DNA from: Clostridium aceticum
GTDB lineage: Bacteria; Bacillota; Clostridia; Peptostreptococcales; Natronincolaceae
Reading direction: 5' to 3'
DNA: 64,000 bases
NCBI RefSeq assembly: GCF_001042715.1
Contig: NZ_CP009687.1
Location: forward strand, 2,657,418-2,721,417
Shown: positions 1 through 8,017 of the stretch, one piece after another
Numbering within the stretch: the first letter of the stretch is position 1
How the letters are laid out: the number at the start of each line of letters is the position of its first letter
Notes under the pieces: generated by a model
Database searches by the model: none
Seen by the model: only the letters and a program-made list of their open reading frames with translations
What the model was told of the DNA's origin: nothing
Translations under genes and position numbers: made by a program

Positions 1-634
1 GATAATCTTCTCCATAAATCATAATCTTTTCCCTCTTACCCAATGCTACCTGCAATATAATAGGAATCAAATGGGTTTCTGGGCTATGATCTTCTCCAAT
101 CTTACCACTTTTATGGGCTCCTGCAACATTAAAATATCTTAGGACTATATAGTTAATACCATAAGCCACTTCCCCCCATTTTAAGATTTTTTCAACAGCT
201 AATTTTGTCTCTCCGTAAGGATTGGTGGGAATTGTCTCTTCTTCCTCTTTTATTGGCACTCTTTTGGGTTCCCCATAGGTTGCAGCTGTAGAGGAAAATA
301 CTATTTTTTTCACATGATATTTATTCATAGCCTCTAGAAGTCTTAGGGTTCCATATACGTTATTATCATAATACTTAAAGGGTTCCTCCATACTCTCCCC
401 CACTAGAGAAAATGCTGCAAAATGGATTACTGCTTCTATTTTATTTTCTGCAAACACTTTGTCTAAAAACTCAGTATCTCTTAAATCTCCTATATATAAC
501 TTTCCTCCTAGTACAGCTTCTTTGTGACCTTTTTCTAAATGATCTATAATAACAACTTCTTCATTTTTTTCCAAAAGAGCAGCCACTGTATGGCTTCCTA
601 TATATCCAGCTCCTCCACACACTAATATTGCCAT
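1..634 (-). CDS. galE: UDP-glucose 4-epimerase, C-terminus cut by window edge
   Basis: Extended short-chain dehydrogenase that interconverts UDP-glucose and UDP-galactose in the cytoplasm (Leloir pathway, surface polysaccharide precursors). Only the first 211 residues are visible of a family that usually has about 330; the gene runs off the left edge. The N-terminus has the NAD-binding GxxGxxG as GGAGYIGS (G7, G10, G13). The SST element is near residue 115 and the catalytic YxxxK is Y140/K144 in NPYGETK. The family feature RYFNVAGA follows. The ATG at 634 is preceded by AAAGGATG at workable spacing. A sigma-A-type promoter lies about 90 bp upstream. Epimerase rather than dehydratase is favoured by the GalE-like RYFNVAGA stretch; substrate breadth (UDP-GlcNAc) cannot be told. 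Confidence 0.93.
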   Translation of the reverse strand, partial: MAILVCGGAGYIGSHTVAALLEKNEEVVIIDHLEKGHKEAVLGGKLYIGDLRDTEFLDKVFAENKIEAVIHFAAFSLVGESMEEPFKYYDNNVYGTLRLLEAMNKYHVKKIVFSSTAATYGEPKRVPIKEEEETIPTNPYGETKLAVEKILKWGEVAYGINYIVLRYFNVAGAHKSGKIGEDHSPETHLIPIILQVALGKREKIMIYGEDY

Positions 635-723
635 GGTATCATCCTTTCTCTATTCACTCCCATGAGTGTATTCATTTCGACAAGTCGAAAGACTAGAAAT
701 CATCAAAAATTTTTCTATACACT

Positions 724-751
724 ATTATAACCCTATCATAAAAAATCACAA
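724..751 (-). promoter_or_regulatory. sigma-A-type promoter of galE
   Basis: On the minus strand TTGTGA (751-746) and a perfect TATAAT (729-724) are 16 bp apart. Transcription would start near 717, giving a leader of about 80 nt before galE. Confidence 0.55.
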
Positions 752-800
752 GTGCTTTTCCTTTGCTGAAGACAGCAAATGCCACTTTTAGTAAATATAC

Positions 801-928
801 CCTTAGCGTTAAGTTAAACTATAATTTCCCATACTGAGGGAAGCAAAGAGGGGTCGAAGGATCTTAGCATTAGCAAAATAACATTTGGAGAGAATTTTGG
901 TAATAACTGTATTAGGTTACCGCCTATG
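801..928. repeat. family A mobile repeat, copy 1 (MITE-like)
   Basis: Begins with an end-type GCGTTAAGTTAA and ends with a diverged GGTTACCGCCTATG, which is the inverted complement. It holds one arm of the internal GTCGAAGGATCTTA motif. The flanks GTAAATATAC and ATAAATATAT match at 8 of 10 positions, a worn 10-bp target duplication. It fills most of the 362-bp gap between galE and the next gene. This copy is more diverged than the others. Confidence 0.75.
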
Positions 929-940
929 ATAAATATATAA

Positions 941-992
941 GATAAAAAAACATCTTCTATTGTAACATTGCAATAAAAGATGTTTTTTTATC
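941..992 (-). terminator. bidirectional intrinsic terminator
   Basis: Long stem with arms at about 941-962 and 971-992 (AAAAAACATCTT paired with AAGATGTTTTTT), with A/T runs on both outer sides. It lies directly after the stop codon of the minus-strand flavoprotein gene at 997. Confidence 0.8.
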
Positions 993-996
993 TTTT

Positions 997-1632
997 TTAA
1001 CGAATAAAGTTCATAAAAGATTTTTTTTCTATTTCTGGCGCTTGAATAGATTCCTTTCCATGTTCAACTAACTTTAAAAGCCACGCCATATTTTTCCCTA
1101 GGATTCTCATAATTTGTACCCCTTCTTCATCCTGTAATGCCTCTCCTGGTCTAGTACCGTGAATAACATTCCAATAGTTTGAAGTGGGGATCAACATTTC
1201 TGAATAATTGATATAGTTGTTTAGTTGATCAAAGGTTGGGAGACCACCAGAACGTCTTACAGCAACAACAGATGCTCCCACCTTATGTCTTAGCATTCCT
1301 TTATTACCACTTGTAACATAAAAAGCCCTGTCTAAAAAAGACTTCATGGTTGCTGCTAATGATGAATAGTGAACAGGTGAACCTAAAATGATACCTTCTG
1401 CCTCCTTCATCTTTTGAATCCATGTATTCACCTCATCCCCTGGAAGAACACATTTTTCGTCTCTGTTCCTCATACATTGATTACAGGCCATACATCCTCT
1501 TATTTCCTTACCGCCAACATGAATTATTTCTACTTCTATGCCTTCTTTTTCTAGTTCATCCGTTACTATTTTTATAGCATGGTAAGTATTTCCTTCCTTA
1601 TTAGGACTTCCATTAAAAGCTACTACCTTCAT
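997..1632 (-). CDS. iron-sulfur flavoprotein / NADPH-dependent FMN reductase family
   Basis: Flavodoxin-fold protein of 211 residues. The N-terminal FNGSPNKEGNT loop (residues 6-16) is the FMN phosphate-binding loop of the NADPH-dependent FMN reductase family. Cysteines at 47, 50, 53 and 61 (C-x2-C-x2-C-x7-C) match the compact 4Fe-4S motif of archaeal and clostridial iron-sulfur flavoproteins (Isf), so it probably carries FMN and one cluster. Isf proteins shuttle electrons from ferredoxin and are linked to oxidative stress defence in anaerobes; that role here is inference. It is a single-gene unit with a good promoter, an AGGAGG ribosome binding site and its own terminator. Confidence 0.85.
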   Translation of the reverse strand: MKVVAFNGSPNKEGNTYHAIKIVTDELEKEGIEVEIIHVGGKEIRGCMACNQCMRNRDEKCVLPGDEVNTWIQKMKEAEGIILGSPVHYSSLAATMKSFLDRAFYVTSGNKGMLRHKVGASVVAVRRSGGLPTFDQLNNYINYSEMLIPTSNYWNVIHGTRPGEALQDEEGVQIMRILGKNMAWLLKLVEHGKESIQAPEIEKKSFMNFIR

Positions 1633-1671
1633 TTTTTTCCCTCCTATAGCTTCTTCCCTCTTTTAGTTTAG

Positions 1672-1700
1672 AGTATATAACATATTTACCCAATAGACAA
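1672..1700 (-). promoter_or_regulatory. sigma-A-type promoter of the flavoprotein gene
   Basis: Minus strand TTGTCT (1700-1695), 17-bp spacer, TATACT (1677-1672). It lies 40 bp upstream of the ATG at 1632. The remainder of the gap to 1810 shows nothing else recognisable. Confidence 0.6.
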
Positions 1701-1810
1701 GTATATAGACATGTGAACCAAAAACAAAATGAACTCGTTTCAACAAGCTGAAACATCGGTGAATCAGAGTCTACTACACCTTACTTAAAAGTCCCGCCTA
1801 CGCTGACACT

Positions 1811-2503
1811 TTATTTTTTTCTCAGTTTTTTCTTCTTATAGATCCATTTTGGTAAATAAGAAATTATGACAAGTACCACAGCAGCAACCCCCATATAAAT
1901 TGCAGTTTTCTTCGCATCTCCCTGCCCCTTGCCTACTGTGTTGACAGCAATGATCCATGCTGCTGTTCCAGGGATAATACAAAGTAGAGATACAATAGCA
2001 TAAGTTGTAAAAGAAATTGCTGTCAGCCCATAAGCATAGTTTTGCAGCCAATGAGGTATGATTGGTATCATACGGGTCAAAACCAAAATACGCCATCCCT
2101 CCTGTTTGACACCCTCATCAATTTCATGGAAAGCCTTACTTTTTTTTAATCGTCTTTCAAGCCTCTCTCTCCCTATGTACCTTGCCACCATAAATGCTAT
2201 AGAGGCACCTAGTAAATCCCCTACAGAAGCATATATAATCCCTGGAACAGTCCCATAGGTAATTCCCCCTAAAAGTGCAAAGGGTAGACTGGGTAAGAGC
2301 AACATCGTTCCCAAAGTAAAAGTTAAGAGATAAAGAAGTACACCTAAAAAACCTAAGCGCCGGATTCTACCTGTAAATCTTCTAAAATATTCGATGGATA
2401 TGACTTCCCATATTTTGTATTTCCATAGCATCCACACTATTAGGCCTATTACTACTACAGCAAATAGAAGAAGAATCTTTTTATTTAACTGCCTTTTTCC
2501 CAT
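1811..2503 (-). CDS. TVP38/TMEM64 (VTT/DedA-like) membrane protein
   Basis: Integral membrane protein of about 230 residues with the VTT (SNARE-associated Golgi) domain. A first membrane segment (about residues 9-27) is followed by the domain core with the GGITYGTVPG re-entrant region, a GASIAFMVARYIGRE segment and the conserved R-(M)-IP-x-P stretch (TRMIPIIPHW). The family is implicated in lipid scrambling or membrane homeostasis; the substrate is unknown. An in-frame GTG lies one codon upstream at 2506, but the ATG at 2503 is better placed behind GGAG (7 nt), so I start there. It is 16 nt downstream of the ferritin-like gene, suggesting co-transcription. Confidence 0.85.
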   Translation of the reverse strand: MGKRQLNKKILLLFAVVVIGLIVWMLWKYKIWEVISIEYFRRFTGRIRRLGFLGVLLYLLTFTLGTMLLLPSLPFALLGGITYGTVPGIIYASVGDLLGASIAFMVARYIGRERLERRLKKSKAFHEIDEGVKQEGWRILVLTRMIPIIPHWLQNYAYGLTAISFTTYAIVSLLCIIPGTAAWIIAVNTVGKGQGDAKKTAIYMGVAAVVLVIISYLPKWIYKKKKLRKK

Positions 2504-2519
2504 CACTTATCTCCAACTC

Positions 2520-2984
2520 TCATTTTAAAAATATCTGAATATCACCAACATACTTTTCTTTTTCTTTTATAATCTCTGTTAATGCATTATAGGCATGTGA
2601 GTCCATGTCTTTCAACCTCCGCACCAGCAGCCCTTGTATGCTAATAGTCAAAGCAAGTTTTTCTTTTTCAAGATTGAAAAAGAATCTTAGCAAATCTTTT
2701 ACATCCACAATATTTTCAGGGTATGAATAGATAAATTTAGAAATTAGATTTGACACTTTATCATAAATATCGAAATCTATTTCCTCTAGATTTTTTTTTG
2801 CTGCCTGCTCTCTTAACTTCTTATAAATTACTATATGTTTATTTTGTTCTTTTTCAAAAACCCTTAAAACTAGTTTTGTCTTTACATCTATACTGTCTTT
2901 AGCCCCTATGGCTGCGTACATATTATGACCATTTTCTTCTACTTTAATCAATTTATCCAGTACATCAATAATCGTATATCCCAT
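2520..2984 (-). CDS. ferritin-like / rubrerythrin-related helical protein
   Basis: Small all-helical protein of 154 residues. The pattern E16/E17 in helix 1, E44-x-E46-x3-H50 in helix 2, an EKEK stretch in helix 3 and an EKEKY stretch in helix 4 resembles the four-helix diiron bundle of rubrerythrin-like proteins. The usual ExxH of helix 4 is not intact (Tyr in place of His), so iron binding may be weakened or lost. There is no rubredoxin-type cysteine domain. A role in iron storage or peroxide handling is inference from the fold only. A strong GAGGGAG site precedes the ATG, and the VTT gene follows on the same strand. Confidence 0.6.
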   Translation of the reverse strand: MGYTIIDVLDKLIKVEENGHNMYAAIGAKDSIDVKTKLVLRVFEKEQNKHIVIYKKLREQAAKKNLEEIDFDIYDKVSNLISKFIYSYPENIVDVKDLLRFFFNLEKEKLALTISIQGLLVRRLKDMDSHAYNALTEIIKEKEKYVGDIQIFLK

Positions 2985-3358
2985 TCAACTTCTCCCTCAC
3001 GTTTTACATAGGTTAAAATTCATATTTATATATATCTATAAATTCCCTCAAACATTCCTTAGAATAATTTTCTCATAGATTTACTAAATGTATAGTAATT
3101 TTTCAAAATACATGTCATTTAAAATATTTTAATGAGAACTACACTTTAGAGACTATATGTAAAAAATCGCTTATATAGTAAAAGAGACTATGTGATTTTT
3201 TACCCATAATCTCTTTTACTTATAATCTTTTCTTAATAATTATTTTAATATATATTTAAGTTGCAATAAAACTTTTACAACTCAGTGTGAGATAGCGGAT
3301 GTAACATATTTATTACAACTTACATAAAAGCATAATAATTTTTTTATTTCTGTTGATA
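2985..3358. other. 374-bp intergenic region with one hairpin
   Basis: AT-rich and non-coding. The only clear structure is an 11-bp perfect inverted repeat, AGTAAAAGAGA at 3177-3187 and TCTCTTTTACT at 3210-3220. It could serve as the transcription end of the lipoprotein gene (minus strand, stop at 3359), but no uridine run follows. I see no promoter I would defend. Confidence 0.4.
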
Positions 3359-4768
3359 TTATTCTATTACTATAACAGCACCATTTTCGTTATCCATCCA
3401 ATTATAGAGGAATTCCGCATGGCTGGTGAAGTTACGGACACACATATTGGAGCGTGGGGATGTACCTATGGTATGAAGATATTCTATAAGCCCCGGGTCT
3501 ATCTTCTCACCATCTTCTTCCTCATATGCCACTGGAACACCATGAATATAAGCTCCACCAGTAAACCTTATAGCAAAGGGGGCATAACCCGCAATTTCCT
3601 GTGTACCACTTTGCAAATACTCAAATCGTTCCCTTTTTGCAATAGCCTTATAGCTGCCGAGGGTAGTCTCAAAAGAGAAATCTCCTGGAATTCCCGTAGT
3701 AGCTAAAGTATATGAAATAAGGTTTAGACCGTTTTCATCAACTTCAAAAGAAGCTTGATTTTGCTGATCTCTATCTACCACAATCACATGATTCAACTGA
3801 CTTAGTGTGACATCTGGATCGATATATTGTTTAGGAACATAGTAATTTCCATCAAAAGTAGGAGCATGAATATGATAGAAATCCTCTGTTTCATCTAGAA
3901 TTCGTACCAACATTCCATCTGGGATATATCGAAATTCAGCCTCCACATTTGCCTCTTCATATGCAGGGGCACTGTGATAAACTCTATACCCATGCTCATC
4001 TACTGCAGCATCCCCCTCTTGAGGAGGTGTGCCATTCTCATTCTTATAATTACTGATAAAGTGTAGTTCTCCTTCAGCGATTTGCTGTCTTAGCTGGTTT
4101 ACAGCCTCCTCCATTTTATCAAATTGGAAGGTCCTAGGGGTACCAGTTGTTGAGTGAAGGTAGCCCTCAGCTACTTGATTATCATTTTCTAATGCCACCC
4201 TGTACCATATGTTTGAGCCCTCTATCTCTTCTCCTTCAGCCCGCTGAAGCAGTGACACCTTATCTAGACTCTCTACCTGAGCAATGACTGCCGCTTCAGG
4301 TAGAGGACTTTCTCTGACTTCGGCTCCATCCTCTGTTGTTATGAGAAAATAGTCAAAAGAGAGATTATACGCAAGATACTGAACCGCATCAGTGATTGTT
4401 TCTGGTAAGAAGGTATCATATTGATGAAGTACAGTATTGGTACTCTTTTCTCCTATATTTTCTAGCACCTGTTCCTTCTGTTCTTGACTAAGACTAGATA
4501 TCCCGCTTTCTTCTCCATCATGTGTGTTTTCAGTAATTCTTAAATCATCTTCAAGATCAAAACCATTTATATTCTCCTCTATGTTTTCTCGGTCAGTTTT
4601 GGCTAGCTTGTCTTCTCTAGGTGCTTCAGATGAGGGTGCTGGTTGTTGCTGCTGTTGCTGTTGCTGTGGAGTGGGTGTTTCGTTGGGAGGTACACTTCTC
4701 CGATAAGTACAACTTGATGCCGTAGCCATAATCACTACCATTAATATTAGCATAATTTTTTTATACAT
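3359..4768 (-). CDS. L,D-transpeptidase (YkuD) lipoprotein with SH3-like domains
   Basis: Exported lipoprotein of 469 residues predicted to act on peptidoglycan. It has a lipoprotein signal ending in ATASSC, then a low-complexity linker with eight consecutive Gln, two bacterial SH3-like segments (about 140-205 and 265-315) and a C-terminal YkuD domain. The domain shows H409 in YIHGVP and the catalytic C443 in SNMCVRN, matching the HG...S-x-x-C-x-R signature. L,D-transpeptidases form 3-3 cross-links. The start at 4768 (MYKKIM) is chosen because GGGG lies 6 nt upstream; the ATG at 4774 abuts the same GGGG and cannot use it. The Gln tract is coded by mixed CAA/CAG and may be length-variable. Confidence 0.85.
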   Translation of the reverse strand: MYKKIMLILMVVIMATASSCTYRRSVPPNETPTPQQQQQQQQPAPSSEAPREDKLAKTDRENIEENINGFDLEDDLRITENTHDGEESGISSLSQEQKEQVLENIGEKSTNTVLHQYDTFLPETITDAVQYLAYNLSFDYFLITTEDGAEVRESPLPEAAVIAQVESLDKVSLLQRAEGEEIEGSNIWYRVALENDNQVAEGYLHSTTGTPRTFQFDKMEEAVNQLRQQIAEGELHFISNYKNENGTPPQEGDAAVDEHGYRVYHSAPAYEEANVEAEFRYIPDGMLVRILDETEDFYHIHAPTFDGNYYVPKQYIDPDVTLSQLNHVIVVDRDQQNQASFEVDENGLNLISYTLATTGIPGDFSFETTLGSYKAIAKRERFEYLQSGTQEIAGYAPFAIRFTGGAYIHGVPVAYEEEDGEKIDPGLIEYLHTIGTSPRSNMCVRNFTSHAEFLYNWMDNENGAVIVIE

Positions 4769-4875
4769 AAGCATCCCCTATCTAATACTTTATTTGATAT
4801 TCATTATATATTTTTCTCAAAGGATATCAGTATTATGCATAAAGTAAAAGTAGGTATTGGAGAAGAAATTTTATA

Positions 4876-4903
4876 CTAAAAACACCTAGCTAAGTGCTAG
4901 GTG
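4876..4903 (-). terminator. intrinsic terminator of the SprT-like gene
   Basis: Stem CACCTAGC/GCTAGGTG (4883-4890 with 4896-4903), followed on the minus strand by TTTTTAG. It lies 23 nt after the stop codon at 4927. Confidence 0.85.
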
Positions 4904-4926
4904 GGAGAGTGGCAAAATAATCTCAT

Positions 4927-5673
4927 CTAGTCTGATTCTAGTAAAGTTAGTGGAACATAATATTTAGCATATCGATGCCCTTTTTTATCTATAAACCCTC
5001 CCGCTTTATCCTTAACCATTACTGTAGCCCGCTTGTTGATCCCATAAATAATACCTTTTACCTTTTTCCCTTGAAGCATAAAGGATGCCTTATCTCCAAC
5101 GTTCAAACCTAGTTTTTTGCTTGCTATTTCTTTATAAGTTGCTAGCTGATGATAACTCTCAGTATGTCCAAATAAGTTATTAGCGATTACTTTGAACTGT
5201 TGTCCTTTGCAGCTTGATTTCTTAAAGTAGATATATTCTATAGCATGACAAATTTCATGCTCAAAAACCAGTTGCAAAGCTTCTAGACTATTTCTAGTAT
5301 TTATACCACAAACTTTTTTGTTACCTTCTAGAAGATCATATTGCAAAAAGAAATCAACACCAATGCGAATTTCAATTTTTTCTTCTTCCTGCTTCATCTT
5401 ATGTACGTTCCTAAAATAAAGAATACGACCTGCACTTTTAGTCATTCGTTTGGATAAAGAAAATATAAATGCACCTTGAAAAGTTTTTTCCAGCTCACCT
5501 TCTAAAAAAATGCTATCATAGAGATTGAATAATAGTTCTAAATCGGTATTTGCTATTTCCTTAATCCTGCCACTGTTTATATTGGGTGATTTTTTTATAA
5601 ACAATTCATATACAGTGGTACGCTTTTCTTTAATTATTTTTTCATTTAGCTTTTGCTGCATAAGTGAGAGCAT
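4927..5673 (-). CDS. SprT-like zinc metalloprotease-fold protein
   Basis: Protein of 248 residues with a SprT-like metallopeptidase core. The zinc motif HEICH is at residues 139-143, followed by a conserved HTESYHQL stretch that could supply a further ligand. A C-terminal segment (about 190-248) has beta-strand character and resembles an SH3-like module (VGDKASFMLQGKKVKGIIYG). SprT/Spartan proteins cleave DNA-protein cross-links in eukaryotes; bacterial members are poorly characterised, so function is open. The ATG at 5673 follows GGAGGACATAAA. A strong terminator-like hairpin lies in the 5-prime leader region (5740-5805), which may matter for expression. Confidence 0.7.
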   Translation of the reverse strand: MLSLMQQKLNEKIIKEKRTTVYELFIKKSPNINSGRIKEIANTDLELLFNLYDSIFLEGELEKTFQGAFIFSLSKRMTKSAGRILYFRNVHKMKQEEEKIEIRIGVDFFLQYDLLEGNKKVCGINTRNSLEALQLVFEHEICHAIEYIYFKKSSCKGQQFKVIANNLFGHTESYHQLATYKEIASKKLGLNVGDKASFMLQGKKVKGIIYGINKRATVMVKDKAGGFIDKKGHRYAKYYVPLTLLESD

Positions 5674-5739
5674 TTTATGTCCTCCAACGATCCGTCTAGT
5701 TATGATCAGTTAATGGAATACCAAACCTAGATTAAAACA

Positions 5740-5805
5740 AAAAAAATCCTCTTTTGCGTATTGGTTTCCTATAAACCTTATTATACCAAATAAAAGAGAA
5801 TTTTT
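5740..5805. terminator. terminator-like hairpin in a divergent intergenic region
   Basis: Arms at about 5747-5765 (TCCTCTTTTGCGTATTGGT) and 5785-5800 (ACCAAATAAAAGAGAA), with eight T following on the minus strand and a T-rich run on the plus strand. It lies upstream of both divergent genes (4927-5673 minus, 5944-6300 plus), so it does not end either of them. Possible attenuator of the SprT-like gene or end of a short RNA. Confidence 0.55.
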
Positions 5806-5885
5806 CTTTCTCTATTTTGTCGTTATCTGTTATTTTTTTACATTTGTTTCGAAATAATTTGATTGAATAATTTGAAAAAAAGCCA

Positions 5886-5914
5886 TTGAATTTTATATTT
5901 TTCCATGGTATAAT
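5886..5914 (+). promoter_or_regulatory. sigma-A-type promoter of the DUF2294 gene
   Basis: TTGAAT (5886-5891), 17-bp spacer, perfect TATAAT (5909-5914). The start codon is at 5944, so the leader is about 23 nt. Confidence 0.7.
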
Positions 5915-5943
5915 CTTTCACAAGCAAGAAAAGAGGTGGTGTC

Positions 5944-6300
5944 ATGACCAAAGGCCAAGCTGAGGCTAAAATAAGCGAGGCTATCAGTAGGTTCGAAATA
6001 GAATTTATGGGGAGAGGACCAAAGCAAATAAAGACCCTCATTATTCAAGATTTAATTATCATTAGACTCCAGGGCTTCCTAAGTCAATCTGAACACAAAT
6101 TGGCAGAGAGCAGTCAAGGAGTTGAGTTGATAAAAAAGATGAGAACAACTCTTTTTGAAAGTGGAAGGTGCTATTTAGAGACCCTCATTAGAAAAGTTAT
6201 AGACATAAATATTATAAGTGTGCACTCTGATGTTAGCACCAAAACTGGTGAAAAGATCATAGTAATAACGTTGGAAGATAATTTGGAAAAAAGATTTTAA
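5944..6300 (+). CDS. DUF2294 / MpsC-family protein
   Basis: Small soluble protein of 118 residues. It carries the hallmark of Pfam DUF2294 (also called the MpsC domain): GRGPKQIKTLIIQDLIIIRL at about residues 24-43, then LxGFLSQSEHKLAE and a basic-hydrophobic C-terminal half. The family has been linked to a Na+-related membrane potential system in staphylococci, but no partner genes of such a system are adjacent here. It is a monocistronic gene between its own promoter and a strong terminator. GAGGTGGT precedes the ATG. Function unknown. Confidence 0.75.
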   Translation: MTKGQAEAKISEAISRFEIEFMGRGPKQIKTLIIQDLIIIRLQGFLSQSEHKLAESSQGVELIKKMRTTLFESGRCYLETLIRKVIDINIISVHSDVSTKTGEKIIVITLEDNLEKRF

Positions 6301-6363
6301 GGGTATGAAGTACATAAATGAGGAAGACCAAGCGAAGGGTTTTAAAAAAACCAGACGTAGTGT

Positions 6364-6413
6364 AATCCAATAATTATTAACTTTTTATAAGGTGATAATT
6401 ATTGGATTTTTTT
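6364..6413 (+). terminator. intrinsic terminator
   Basis: Perfect 14-bp stem AATCCAATAATTAT (6364-6377) with ATAATTATTGGATT (6395-6408) and a T run. It ends the DUF2294 transcript. Confidence 0.9.
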
Positions 6414-6454
6414 GTGTCATTTGATTTAAAAAATAAATTATAAGGAAAGTTGAG

Positions 6455-7708
6455 ATGAGGATCATGGAAAATTTAGTTAAGCAAAGTAACCATCCATCAA
6501 AACAAAGATGGCTTTATGTATTTTTAGGAATTATAGTCATGATGTGCTTAGGTACTGTCTATTCTTGGAGTGTTTTTAGAATTCCAATCGAAGAATTTTT
6601 TAATATAGGGTCTACCCAAAGCGGTCTTCCCTATGCGGTTTCTTTAGTATTCTATGCCTTTTTTATGTTCATCACAGGTAAATATTTAGATAGATATAGC
6701 CCTAGATTGGTAATTTTCATAGGTGGACTTCTTGTAGGACTAGGTTGGCTTTTATCGGGATATGCTGAAAATATCTATGTTTTAACCATAACCTATGGCG
6801 TTATCATTGGTGCAGGGGTGGGAATCATTTATGGTGCTCCCATGACGGTAGTAGCTAAATGGTTCCCAGAAAAAAAAGGTCTTATTGTAGGTTTTGTGCT
6901 GGCAGGGTTTGGTTTATCACCATTTGTCACAGCCCCGGCCGCAAGTTATTTAATAGAGAATTATGGGCTTATGCCCTCTTTTAAAATGCTAGGGATATCC
7001 TTTGGTGTCATCATCTCATTGCTTTCCTATCCATTTAAATATCCTTTAGCTTCTGAGGATCAGCCAGTAAAAGCAACATCTACTGCTGTAGTAGATGTAA
7101 ATAACATAAATACCGCAGAAATGATGAAGGCTGAAAGCTTTAGGAGTTTATATTTTAACTTTATTATAGGCACAATGATTGGGCTCATGTTGATAGGAAT
7201 GACCGGCAATGTAGGAATTGAACTAGTAGGGTTATCCCCTAATACCATGGCTTTACTAATGGCACTATTTGCAGTTTTCAACGGAATAGGCAGACCTATA
7301 TTTGGGTGGCTTACTGATAAGTTGTCTCATAAAAAGGCCATGTTGCTTTCTTATGTACTGATCATGATTGCTGCATCACTCATGTTAATGGCTAATAAAG
7401 GCAGCTTGGTCTTATATACTATTGCTTTTTCAATATTTTGGTTTAATCTTGGGGGCTGGCTAGCTATTGCTCCTGCTTCAACCCTTTCTCTCTACGGAAC
7501 GAAACACTACAGTCAAAACTATGGGGTTGTTTTTACCGCCTATGGCATAGGAGCCATTACTGGAGTGTTTGGTTCAGGATTATTGAAGGATGTACTTCAG
7601 AGTTATCATTCTATCTTTTATTTTGTAATCCTTTTATGTGTTGTAGGTATACTTTCATCACAAAAATTTGCTTTATCCCACTACAGAAGTCAAGCAGTAG
7701 ACAAGTAA
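6455..7708 (+). CDS. OFA-family MFS transporter (oxalate/formate antiporter-like)
   Basis: Twelve-helix major facilitator transporter of 417 residues. The N-terminal GTVYSWSVFRIP segment (about 34-45), the DRYSPR loop between helices 2 and 3, and the GAGVGIIYGAPM segment with WFPEKKGL are typical of the oxalate/formate antiporter (OFA) family, which moves small carboxylates. The start at 6455 has AAGGAAAG 5 nt upstream; ATG 6464 is a weaker alternative. The five-gene 2-oxoacid oxidoreductase operon starts 310 bp downstream on the same strand, so this protein may import or exchange that enzyme's acid substrate. The actual substrate cannot be read from sequence. Confidence 0.85.
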   Translation: MRIMENLVKQSNHPSKQRWLYVFLGIIVMMCLGTVYSWSVFRIPIEEFFNIGSTQSGLPYAVSLVFYAFFMFITGKYLDRYSPRLVIFIGGLLVGLGWLLSGYAENIYVLTITYGVIIGAGVGIIYGAPMTVVAKWFPEKKGLIVGFVLAGFGLSPFVTAPAASYLIENYGLMPSFKMLGISFGVIISLLSYPFKYPLASEDQPVKATSTAVVDVNNINTAEMMKAESFRSLYFNFIIGTMIGLMLIGMTGNVGIELVGLSPNTMALLMALFAVFNGIGRPIFGWLTDKLSHKKAMLLSYVLIMIAASLMLMANKGSLVLYTIAFSIFWFNLGGWLAIAPASTLSLYGTKHYSQNYGVVFTAYGIGAITGVFGSGLLKDVLQSYHSIFYFVILLCVVGILSSQKFALSHYRSQAVDK

Positions 7709-8017
7709 AGAAACTTATGAAGTTCACGCCTTCAGCTAGAGCTGAAGATCGGGAAATCAGGTGGAGAGTCTATTCCATTTGATTGAGAATCTCACCTAAG
7801 CTAATGGTTAAAAGTGGGGGTGATATCAGTCATGTACAGTAATAATCACATCAAGCACCTTGTAGGTTGTTTGTTTTGATAGAATCAGTATTCCTAGAGT
7901 GCAGATAGCTGTTACAAACTAGGATGAAATTGAAAGGGGGTTCCAAAAGGAGAGAAAATTTTTGTTTAATATCGCTTTATTTAATTGATCTGTACAAAAC
8001 AATAGGGGGAGTTATAT
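7709..8017 (+). other. 309-bp structured intergenic region, identity uncertain
   Basis: No ORF. It shows a tight hairpin CTTCAGC-TAGA-GCTGAAG at 7730-7747 and then AGGTGGAGA pairing with TCTCACCT about 30 nt on (about 7760-7797). Further GC-richer, less structured sequence leads to the ribosome binding site of the next gene. It may be a leader or a relic of a structured insertion-sequence end. I could not match it to a known riboswitch. Confidence 0.35.

Noticed and set aside
1836-2096. 86-residue minus-strand Cys-rich ORF
   Set aside because: Lies in another frame inside the VTT-protein gene, whose membrane helices and motifs are clear.
4524-4706. Plus-strand ORF with eight consecutive cysteines
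   Set aside because: It is the antisense of the Gln tract in the L,D-transpeptidase linker; no ribosome binding site and no homology features.
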